64,000 nt of DNA. It comes from Doris montereyensis (taxonomy: Eukaryota; Mollusca; Gastropoda; Nudibranchia; Dorididae). The stretch lies in contig JAXRKP010000070.1 of NCBI GenBank assembly GCA_037039925.1, positions 248,501 to 312,500 on the forward strand. The letters are read 5' to 3'. The notes beneath the pieces are model-generated. The model was not told the DNA's origin. It saw only the letters and a program-made list of their open reading frames with translations, and searched no databases. How positions within the stretch are numbered: position 1 is the stretch's first letter; each line of letters starts with the position of its first letter. Made by a program: the position numbers and the translations under genes. Below, piece after piece: positions 56,801-64,000 of this stretch.

Positions 56801-58398
56801 TTTGTATTAAGCGTCGGTCACAAAGGAAGCAAGCAGCATTGCCAGAATTCGAACCCAGGACCTCACAAACGCAACTCCCGCAGCCTAGTCAGTACGCTAC
56901 CGTCGCCACTCATCGACCAGTCATGAAATAAGCTTTGAAGGAACTTTGGTTATTAAATTTATATTTTTAAACTGCCCAGGAAAATGTGTACTGCGTTCAC
57001 ACATCTGGGCAAGGTGTTGGCTTCTGAACCCAAAGGTCATGGGTTCAAGCTCCGCCGACGGTTGAAGAATTTTCTCGAGTTTTTTTAGAAAAATCTAACG
57101 CCCCCCCTTCCCTCCCCACGTTAAGATAGGTGGATCGACATCTATACCCATCGGAGACGGATGATAAAACGGAGGTCCCGTATCCATGACACAACAGTAT
57201 GTGCACGTTAAAGATACCATGACTGTTTACAAGGCAGTCCGGACAAAATTTAAAATCTTACCAAGACCCCTTGCGATCACCTCAGCAGTGGGTGTGGGTA
57301 AGTAAAATCTTTTTTTTAACTGTTCCGAAATGATTAATTTCAGGGATAGAAATATAATCTGCTGATATAAGCTAGGCGTCGAACACAATCCTTTAAAACA
57401 ATCAACCCATATTTTTTTAAATTTCATTGCGTTTCTTTTCCTCTTGATGTCATATTATAAGGTAACTTCTTGAAAAGGGTGACGATGCAAAAGTAAAGTT
57501 ATTTTCTCATCATGACATAAAGCTCACCTTTTAAAAGTGAATGTCATGGTGACCTGGAAGGTGGAGTTGTCCCAGTCGTACATGACCTTGTTGATGCCAT
57601 CGCCACATTCACCGGTCACCTCGGGACCGTCGGGCAAGTTGATGTCAACGATTGCGATGTAGGACTGAAATAATTTTCAATCAGTAAGTTTTTGGGAGTT
57701 TTTTTTTACGATTTCAAAGCATCAAACATCCTCAAACTCCACCCAGAAATAAGTGAGGAATTTGCATGTAGAGAAAGAATAAAGTTGACTATTTCATGGA
57801 AGGTCAGGAAATTTGAGAAACACAGATAAAAACCGAAGGCTTACATACATAAGGTATTTTCAGCCTGCCGTGTCACCCACATAGACAAAGAAGAAAACGC
57901 TACAAGTGAATTTCCCCACACACACAAAACGACCAAAACTACGACAACAAAACAAAATGAAAGAAGCCATTTACACGGTAATATTATCCTCACAATTCAC
58001 ATTCCGTTTCACCGAAACAAGCATACAATTTGATTAAAGTTCCAATTCGTTGTCGATCGCTTCTCGTCCATTTGGCATCTGAGAGGCCCCCCCCCAAAAA
58101 AAAAAGCACCAAAAATCAGACCCGTGGTAAGCTGTTTGGGGAGCAGGAAAGATACGGGTATTAGCAGGTATATTGTAAAAACATTAATTGATATTGCCAG
58201 GCATTCAAAATATCAAAAAAGAAATCTTGCCACTCACATCTTGGACAGCTTCTGGCCTGACTCTGTACGAAATTCTCAGCGTTGAGTTGATGGTAACTAA
58301 CATGCACGGTTGTCCGGCGGCGTCCATGACAACCAGCTCAGGAAGTTCCGTCACGTTTCCCTCTTCTGCCACTGGGTCAACCATGGGCATCGCTGACG
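50424..58398 (-). CDS. LAMP: LAMP-family lysosomal membrane glycoprotein (five 3' exons; 5' end not found)
   Basis: Spliced gene on the - strand; exons in coding order are 58,238-58,398, 57,528-57,664, 53,288-53,396, 51,917-52,096 and 50,424-50,596. Together they encode about 250 residues of one LAMP luminal domain with the four expected cysteines (PCMLVTINSTLRISY, TGECGDG, MTMMCDKEINVQV, IVECQEKS). A transmembrane helix (IVVPLIVACSLSLVVILVV region) and a 17-residue tail ending SQYKPMP follow. The family lines the lysosome or late endosome membrane; the tyrosine motif YKPM fits a YxxPhi adaptor signal. The most 5' exon found enters in mid-codon, so signal peptide and any mucin-like stretch lie farther right or outside. 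One base is missing at the 57,528/53,396 junction. It could also be a CD68- or LAMP5-like member; overall family confidence is high, subtype unknown. Confidence 0.88.
50703..50824. repeat. (ATT)n / (ATTATC)n microsatellite
   Basis: TATCATTATCATTATCATTA in the left half passing into TTATTATTATTATTATTA. Confidence 0.95.
50969..51060 (-). repeat. tRNA-derived SINE head
   Basis: On the - strand: TTGGCTTGGTTGGTAGTGCG (box A-like) and GGTCGCAAATTCGATTCTA (box B) about 45 bp apart. Confidence 0.55.
51917..52096 (-). CDS. LAMP: LAMP exon: third Cys, LAAF motif
   Basis: Acceptor ttccaacag and donor gtgagt on the - strand. It encodes SKAVKVNRHKLDLFETPIDM then TMMCDKEINVQV and FNQIRLAAFGVTSELFPQG. The pattern Y.C.....I.......V.....Q.QAF is the second half of a LAMP domain. 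It leaves in phase 1. Confidence 0.88.
52097..53287 (-). other. LAMP intron 52,097-53,287
   Basis: AT-rich; nothing recognised. Confidence 0.55.
53288..53396 (-). CDS. LAMP: LAMP exon: Asn-sequon strand region
   Basis: Acceptor gcctttag and donor gtgagt on the - strand. It encodes NSVEPAKKNATATWSLTDVK then IHFDLSNEDAFPGAKE, with sequon NAT. The other two frames contain stops, so the frame is secure. It corresponds to ...MSFSYNLSDT..FPNA... in vertebrate LAMPs and leaves in phase 1. Confidence 0.85.
53496..54804 (-). mobile_element. RTE/CFDP2-like LINE, 5'-truncated copy
   Basis: The same family as the element at 34,540-37,858, on the opposite strand. Homology begins at CTACTTAGCGT (- strand, about 54,804) and runs to the 3' end near 53,496. 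It retains EEHKSGFRPGRSIQNH, the catalytic FADDLVLLE, AKSQNLKLGRENLEQVQSYN and LRWFGHVNRMNDNRIAKLVY. Frames are broken. 5' truncation is typical of LINE insertion. Confidence 0.9.
54945..55205 (+). repeat. Short dispersed repeat family, copy 9, with internal 37-bp expansion
   Basis: Left end GGCTATTGGCGGTTTATTC, right end CCTGAAATCATCGCAAAAGG. The CTTGCTGTTTCC block of the family is here replaced by about five tandem copies of a 37-bp unit (TTTCTTTGCATGTCTTTTAA + CCTGCTGTTTCTATT) at 54,990-55,158. Confidence 0.78.
55730..55790 (-). repeat. tRNA-like SINE piece
   Basis: On the - strand: TTTGACCAGATGATCTACAG and GCCCTGGGTTCGAGTAG (box B). Confidence 0.45.
56839..56910 (-). repeat. tRNA-like SINE piece
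   Basis: On the - strand: GGCGACGGTAGCGTACTGAC (box A-like) and GTCCTGGGTTCGAATTCTGG (box B). Confidence 0.55.
57005..57245 (+). repeat. tRNA-headed SINE with conserved tail
   Basis: GGTGTTGGCTTCTGAACCC and AGGTCATGGGTTCAAGCTCC form the Pol III head. The tail has CCATCGGAGACGGATGATAA, ACGGAGGTCCCGT, GTGCACGTTAAAGATACC and TTTACAAGGCAGTCCGGAC. The tail recurs at 61,248-61,395. The 'GATAAA..GAGGTCCCGTGTGCA..CACGTTAAAGA' type tail is, to my knowledge, widespread in invertebrate SINEs. Confidence 0.7.
57528..57664 (-). CDS. LAMP: LAMP exon: second Cys, beta strands
   Basis: Acceptor atttcag and donor gtgagc on the - strand. It encodes SYIAIVDINLPDGPEVTGEC then GDGINKVMYDW and FQVTMTFTFK, with one sequon-like NST. 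C......L...W.......L.F.F matches the family. It leaves two bases where the next exon requires a complete codon, so one A is probably missing from the AAAA run at the donor. Confidence 0.85.
57665..58237 (-). other. LAMP intron 57,665-58,237
   Basis: No feature recognised apart from short C and A runs near 58,088. Confidence 0.6.
58238..58398 (-). CDS. LAMP: LAMP exon: start of luminal domain, first Cys
   Basis: On the - strand the acceptor is ccttgacag and the donor gtgagt. It enters needing two bases and ends in phase 0 at ...EAVQD. It encodes SAMPMVDPVAEEGNV and PCMLVTINSTLRISYRV. C-L-L..-...LNI.Y is the opening of a LAMP domain. An in-frame ATG just upstream lies before a good acceptor, so it is not taken as the start codon. 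Confidence 0.85.
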
Positions 58399-58435
58399 CT
58401 GTCAAGGACATGAAAAAAGGGCAATATAATATACA

Positions 58436-59184
58436 TGTAAAGTAGGAAGGTGGCTGGTTCTATGTAAGGTAGGAAGGTGGCTGGTTCTATGTAAAGTAGG
58501 AAGGTGGTTGGTTCTATGTAAAGTAGGAAGGTGGATGGTTCTATGTAAAGTAGGAAGGTGGATGGTTCTATGTAAAGTAGGAAGGTGGTTGGTTCTATGT
58601 AAAGTAGGAAGGTGGCTGGTTCTATGTAAAGTAGGAAGGTGGCTGGTTCTATGTAAAGTAGGAAGGTGGTTGGTTCTATGTAAAGTAGGAAGGTGGCTGG
58701 TTCTATGTAAAGTAGGAAGGTGGCTGGTTCTATGTAAAGTAGGAAGGTGGATGGTTCTATGTAAAGTAGGAAGGTGGCTGGTTCTATGTAAAGTAGGAAG
58801 GTGGCTGGTTCTATGTAAAGTAGGAAGGTGGATGGTTCTATGTAAAGTAGGAAGGTGGCTGGTTCTATGTAGGAAAGTAGGTAAAAGGTGGCTGGTTCTA
58901 TGTAAAGTAGGAAGGTGGATGGTTCTATGTAGGATGGTTCTATAAAGTAGGAAGGTGGCTGGTTCTATGTAAAGTAGGAAGGTGGCTGGTTCTATGTAAA
59001 GTAGGAAGGTGGATGGTTCTATGTAAAGTAGGAAGGTGGATGGTTCTATGTAAAGTAGGAAGGTGGATGGTTCTATGTAAAGTAGGAAGGTGGCTGGTTC
59101 TATGTAAAGTAGGAAGGTGGCTGGTTCTATGTAAAGTAGGAAGGTGGCTGGTTCTGTAAGTAGGAAGGTGGCTGGTTCTATCAT
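58436..59184. repeat. 27-bp tandem array
   Basis: About 27 copies of a unit containing AGTAGGAAGGTGGCTGGTT + CTATGTAA. The base after GGTGG varies (C, T or A). Because 27 is a multiple of three, both strands stay open as 9-residue repeats (VLCKVGRWL; RTSHLPTLH). Unit-length breaks near 58,870 and 58,930 shift those frames. It begins within 40 bp of the first recognised LAMP exon. Confidence 0.96.
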
Positions 59185-59996
59185 TAAGTGGGGCCGCTTG
59201 ATAAAGGATAGACATTTGTATTTTTGGTTCTTGCTTATCGTCTTTTCCAGCATTTTGCGGGTTAGGGATTAACTGACTATATACAAACTGTTTAACAAAA
59301 GAAACGCATATCATATCTAAAAAAAAACAACTAACTAAAGATAAAAAAGGACAAAATCACGCAAATGAAATCTTTATACCTTAATTCATTGACTGCAACA
59401 GAATAAGAGTAATAATCGCTCGAAAATCCCACAATAACAAAACAAAACACTCTTATGAAATATGAGCGATAAGTCGTAAAAATGATTTTAGGTTACATAA
59501 ATGTAACATAAACAAAGTGTACGTTCAACTCTTACACAGACATGATAGAGATGAAATAGAGATGATAAGTCGTAAAAATGGATGCCAATAGGAAGTTAAA
59601 TGTAACTAGTATCCGTGATTTCTTTTGTTCCTGTATTTGTACGTTCAATGTAATTAAAGTTGTCAACACAGACATTGATAGAGATACTTTCCAGTTCGTA
59701 AGGACATGGATGCGTTTGTCTCCATCTTTTTTCGCTAGTATCCGTGATTGGTTTCTCGTCTTTTCGTTATTTGTCCCGTTTTCGTAAAGACGTGACCTTC
59801 AGTTCAAATAAACAAGTCTTGTATTGATTGTGATACATACTTTGATACGTTTTTCTTTGACCATTCGTCTCCATCTATTTTATTAAAGTATATAAAAAAT
59901 AATATTAAAAGTGTTCCTGATCGTTATCACATCAACAATTAAATATCTTTGAACCTTCAGTTCAAATAAATAAATTGGTATATCTTTGCCAACAAG
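59185..59996. other. Stretch between the 27-bp and 38-bp arrays
   Basis: Contains small duplications: GATGATAAGTCGTAAAAATG / GATAAGTCGTAAAAATGAT, GTATCCGTGATT twice (59,610 and 59,740), and ACCTTCAGTTCAAATAAA twice (59,789 and 59,952). No exon recognised. Confidence 0.5.
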
Positions 59997-60612
59997 CGGT
60001 GATCACATGGAGCTATTGATATATCTTTGAATGCATGTGATCACATGGAGCTATTGGCATATCTTTGAACATATGTGATCACATGGAGCTATTGGTATAT
60101 CTTTGAACGCATGTGATCACATGGAGCTATTGGTATATCTTTGAACATATGTGATCACATGGAGCTATTGGTATATCTTTGAACGCATGTGATCACATGG
60201 AGCTATTGGTATATCTTTGAATGCATGTGATCACATGGAGCTATTGGTATATCTTTGAATGCATGTGATCACATGGAGCTATTGGTATATATTTAAACGC
60301 ATGTGATTACATGGAGCTATTGGTATATATTTGAACGCATGTGATCACATGGAGCTATTGGTATATCTTTGAATACATGTGATCACATGGAGCTATTGGT
60401 ATATCTTTGAACGCATGTGATCACATGGAGCTATTGGTATATCTTTGAACGCATGTGATCACATGGAGCTATTGGTATATCTTTGAACGCATGTGATCAC
60501 ATGGAGCTATTGGCATATCTTTGAATGCATGTGATCACATGGAGCTATTGGTATATCTTTGAACGCATGCGATCACATGGAGCTATTGGTATATCTTTAA
60601 ACGCATATGATC
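59997..60612. repeat. 38-bp tandem array, 16 copies
   Basis: Unit GTGATCACATGGAGCTATTG + GTATATCTTTGAACGCAT, with very little divergence (GCAT/ATAT/ACAT and GGT/GGC variants). Each junction between units creates the palindrome CATGTGATCACATG. Confidence 0.97.
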
Positions 60613-60919
60613 ACTTTTGTCGTGATTTTCTTTAATTAAACATAGGCTGACAGAGCAATTATAATAATTTTCTCCTTAAAACCCCAGGGAGTTGATAGCT
60701 TGTTTTGGTAGCCATGCGTAATCATGTGATCACTCTTGGAGCCAACGCCAACTTCTGCTGGCTGGCGACCTGCTACCCGTTTCATTTAGGCTGCAATGAT
60801 GGAACAAACCAAGGGCCATAACGCACAGCGCGTGTTTGGGTAGTTAAATAGTAGTTAAACAGCCAATCAGCTGTCCAGACTTTGCCCTAGCTCAAAGAAT
60901 GCCAATCTATACTAGTTGG

Positions 60920-61256
60920 GGGCCAATGTCTTGACGAGGTAAATGTACTGACAATGGCCAATGTACTGACAGGGGCTAATGTACTGACAAAGGCCACTGT
61001 ATTGACGGGGGCCAATTAATATACTGACGACGCCAATGTAGTGATGGGGAGGGGGTGGGCAGTGTACTCACCAGGGACAATTATTATACTGACGAAGCCA
61101 TTGTACTAATGGGGCGGGGGAGGGGGTGGGGCAATGTACAAACAGAGGCCAATGTATTGACAAGGATCAATGTAATAACGGGTATCAATGTATTGACAAC
61201 GGACAATGTACTGATGGGGGTCAATATACTGACAAGGGTCAATGTACTGACGGGAT
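60920..61256. repeat. Degenerate minisatellite, about 18-bp core
   Basis: About 18 copies of GCCAATGTACTGACGGGG-like units of unequal length, with G-rich insertions near 61,045 and 61,110. Confidence 0.85.
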
Positions 61257-61395
61257 CCTGGAAGGTGGATCAACACCTAGTCCCATCGGAAATGGACAAT
61301 GGAAAGGACCCCCCTCCGTGTGCAGAGATCACAACACAGTGTGCGCGTTAAGAAATCTCTTTGACTCTTTACATGGCAGTCCGGGCAACAGTTTT
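61248..61395 (+). repeat. SINE tail, second copy
   Basis: GGTGGATCAACACCTAGTCC, CCATCGGAAATGGACAATGG, CCTCCGTGTGCAGAGATCAC, GTGCGCGTTAAGAAAT and CTTTACATGGCAGTCCGGGC align with 57,118-57,245. No tRNA head adjoins it: the 18-bp array takes its place. Confidence 0.65.
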
Positions 61396-61504
61396 TAAAA
61401 AATGCAACTACAAACCTCGAGATCAAACCAAGTGGTTGTGGCGTGTAAAAGTGGTGAACCTGCACTTGTGTATCGATACACAATATCAAATGTCCATCTT
61501 CACT

Positions 61505-61575
61505 GTTTATGTTTATCCCAACGGTTAGGCTTTCAGCCTTGGGGTCGCGTGGACGTGGGTTTGAATCTTAGCGAC
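61505..61575 (+). repeat. tRNA-like SINE head
   Basis: TTTATCCCAACGGTTAGGCT (box A-like) and GGACGTGGGTTTGAATCTTA (box B) with plausible spacing. It lies directly before the 57-bp array. Confidence 0.5.
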
Positions 61576-61597
61576 AATAGGTCCTACGGTTGTATTC

Positions 61598-63740
61598 ATT
61601 GGGAAGATGTTGAAAACACTGTTTCTCCGTTCAACATACACCTACACTGGTATCTTGGGAAAGACATTGAACACACTGTTTCTCCGTTCAACATAGACCT
61701 ACACGGGTATCTTGGGAAAGGCATTGAACACACTGTTTCTCCGTTCAACATAGACCTACACGGGTATCTTGGGAACGACATTGAACACACTGTTTCTCCG
61801 TTCAACATAGACCTACACTGGTATCTTGGGAACGACATTGAACACACTGTTTCTCCGTTCAACATAGACCTACACTGGTATCTTGGGAACGACATTGAAC
61901 ACACTGTTTCTCCGTTCAACATAGACCTACACGGGTATCTTGGGAATTGACATTGAACACACTGTTTCTCCATTCAACATAGACCTACACGGGTATCTTG
62001 GGAAAGACATTGAACACACTGTTTCTCCATTCAACTACACTGGTAATCCACACGGGTCAACATCTTAGGATCTTGGGAAGACATTGAACACACTGTTTCT
62101 CCATTTAACATAGACCTACACGGGTATCTTGGGGAAAGACATTGAACACACTGTTTCTCCATTCAACATAAATCCTACACGGGTATCTTAGGAAAGACAT
62201 TGAACACACTGTTTCTCCATTTAACATAGACCTACACGGGTATCTTAGGAAAGACATAGAACACACTGTTTCTCCATCTTAGAACACAACTGTTTCTCCA
62301 TTCCACACGGGTATCTTAGGAAAGACATTGAACACACTGTTTTCTCCATATCAAAACAATGAAAATCCATTTAACATAGACCACGGGTATCTTAGGAAAG
62401 ACATTGAACACACTGTTTCTCCATTCAACACAAATCCACACGGGTATCTAAGGAAAGACATAGAACACACTGTTTCTCCATTCAACACAGATCCACACGG
62501 GTATCTTGGGAAAGACATTGAACACACTGTTTCTCCATTTAACACAAACCTACACGGGTATCTTAGGAAAGACATAGAACACACTGTTTCTCCATTCAAC
62601 ACAAATCCACACGGGTGTCTTAAGAAATAGACATATCTTGGGAACATTGAACACACTGTTTCTCCATTTAAAACAAATCCACACGGGTGTCTTGGGAAAG
62701 ACATAGAACACACTGTTTCTCTGTTCAACACAAATCCACACGGGTGTCTTAGGAAAGACAAAGACACACTGTTTCTCATTTCAACACAAATCCACACGGG
62801 TGTCTTGGGACACTGTTTCTTCATTAAACACAAATCCACACGGGTGTCTTAGGAAAGACATTGAACACACTGTTTCTCCATTCAACACAAATCCACACGG
62901 GTATCTTGGGGAAAGACATTGAACACACTGTTTCTTCATTCAACACAGACCCACATCGGTATCTTTGGAAAGACATTGAACACACTGTTTCTTCATTCAA
63001 CATAGACCTAGATCGGTATCTTAGTAAACATTGGACACACTGTTTCTGTTTTCAACACAAAGGGGGGGGGGTGTCTTGGGAAAGACATAGAACACACTGT
63101 TTCGGTTTTCAACACAAATGATATCGGGTTGTCTTGGGAAACACATAGAACACACTGTTTCTCTTTTCAACACAAATCCACACGGGTGTCTTGGGAAAGA
63201 CATAGAACACACTGTTTATCCATTCAACACAAATCCACACGGGTGTCTTGGGAAAGACATAGAACACACTGTTTATCCATTCTGTGTCACTTTGTCCATG
63301 AACATGTGCTGTATCAAATTCCACACGGGTGTCTTGGGAAAGACATAGAACACACTGTTTCTATCTGTTCAATACAGATCCACACGGGTGTCTTAGGAAA
63401 GACGTAGCTTTTAAAATACATTGGTTTCTCTTTTCAACACAAATCTCGCACGGGTGTCTTAGGAAAGAAATGTGAACACACTGTTTCTTCATTCAACATA
63501 GACCTACATCGGTGAATCTTAGATAATATAGCCATTGGTACACACTGTGAAGACACTGAGGTTTGCAATCACAAATCCACACGGGTCGAAACAGTCTTGG
63601 GGAAAGACATATGACACACTGTTTCTCTTTGAGTTCAACACAAATCCACACGGGTGTCTTGGGAAAGACATTAAAACACACTGTTTATCCATTGAACACA
63701 AATCCACACGGGTATCTTTGGAAAGACAATTTGAACACAT
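61598..63740. repeat. 57-bp satellite array, about 37 copies
   Basis: Unit CTTGGGAAAGACATTGAACA + CACTGTTTCTCCATTCAACA + CAAATCCACACGGGTAT. The left units carry CCGTTCAACATAGACCTACAC; the right ones carry CATTCAACACAAATCCACAC and GGGTGTCTTAGG. Fifty-seven is 3 x 19, so 19-residue repeats (DIEHTVSPFNIDLHGYLG) stay open for several units, but indels near 61,947, 62,035 and elsewhere break every frame. Confidence 0.96.
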
Positions 63741-64000
63741 ATGATAATAATTTCAAAATCCATTCAACATTCACACAGATCAGCACGGATACCAACATCC
63801 GCCGGTGAATGAACGTTGTAACAGACAGGGGGGGGGCTGCGTTTTGTCTAGAGGATTTTGAATTGATTCGGTTTGACCCACACCCACTATGAAGGTAATA
63901 TCGTTTTTTTTAGGAATGTAGGAATTTTAATTTTGCCCGGATTGCCTTGAAAACCGCCAATGCTTAACGCACACGGGACCTCATTTTTATCGTCCGTCTC

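Larger units (their letters stand above)
53397..57527 (-). other. LAMP intron 53,397-57,527
   Basis: Holds a truncated LINE (53,496-54,804), a short-family copy with a tandem expansion (54,945-55,205), several tRNA-like SINE pieces (55,730-57,245) and a G run (56,157-56,175). Confidence 0.65.
58399..64000 (-). other. Upstream side of LAMP: repeat-filled, no exon found
   Basis: Presumed intron or 5' flank of LAMP, because the exon at 58,238 enters in mid-codon. I searched the - strand for a signal-peptide exon (Met plus hydrophobic run before a donor) and saw no convincing one. The last 260 bp contain only short G and T runs. Confidence 0.5.

Noticed and set aside
58399..58415. ATG at 58,409-58,411 (- strand) as the LAMP start
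   Set aside because: It lies before a good acceptor (ccttgacag) and is not followed by a signal peptide, which a LAMP protein needs.
58436..59260. Long open frames on both strands with 9-residue repeats (up to 283 codons)
   Set aside because: Direct result of the 27-bp repeat unit being a multiple of three; frames shift at irregular units and there are no splice or start features.
59997..60612. CRISPR-like regular array
   Set aside because: No unique spacers: the whole 38-bp unit repeats. The context is animal intron or flank.
61402..63800. Repeated 19-residue protein (GKDIEHTVSPFNIDLHGYL) as a possible secreted repeat protein
   Set aside because: The 57-bp unit is a multiple of three, but indels break all frames every few units and no signal peptide or splice structure is seen.

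Overview
This is animal (metazoan) genomic DNA. Coding sequence comes in short exons with GT/AG borders, separated by long AT-rich introns full of microsatellites, minisatellites, tRNA-derived SINE pieces and decayed non-LTR retrotransposons. The two genes are animal-specific types. The mix of an RTE/CFDP2-like LINE, tRNA-headed SINEs with a shared tail and very long CT/AT arrays fits a lophotrochozoan, most likely a gastropod mollusc. That placement is an inference; nothing here fixes the species.

Left two thirds (about 1-46,700, + strand): one gene of the EML family (echinoderm microtubule-associated protein-like; EML1-4 type). I could place 19 exons from the N-terminal coiled coil at 481-627 to the stop codon at 43,150-43,152, about 780 residues. 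The first exon or exons with the start codon lie left of the window. Order in the protein: trimerising coiled coil, basic Ser-rich linker, HELP motif, then the tandem WD40/TAPE propellers. The second intron is 18.5 kb and holds most of the microsatellites, including a pure CT array of about 400 bp. It also contains a 30-nt candidate microexon (12,599-12,628) that fits the reading frame on both sides. An RTE-like LINE (about 34,540-37,858) sits in a later intron in the sense direction.

Right third (about 47,550-58,398 and beyond, - strand): a convergent gene of the LAMP family (lysosome-associated membrane protein). Five exons cover one four-cysteine luminal domain, the transmembrane helix and a short tail with a YKPM sorting motif. 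Its signal peptide and any mucin-like region lie upstream, to the right, outside what I could find. A second, 5'-truncated copy of the same LINE sits in its intron (53,496-54,804), again in the sense direction of its host gene.

The last 5.6 kb (58,436-63,740) lies upstream of the first recognised LAMP exon. It is built almost entirely of four unrelated tandem arrays with units of about 27, 38, 18 and 57 bp.

Four single-base frame breaks occur in otherwise well-conserved exons: three in EML and one in LAMP. All lie at or beside short runs of one base or at splice borders. I read them as base-level assembly errors rather than signs of pseudogenes. I found no functional RNA gene, CRISPR array or bacterial-type operon.
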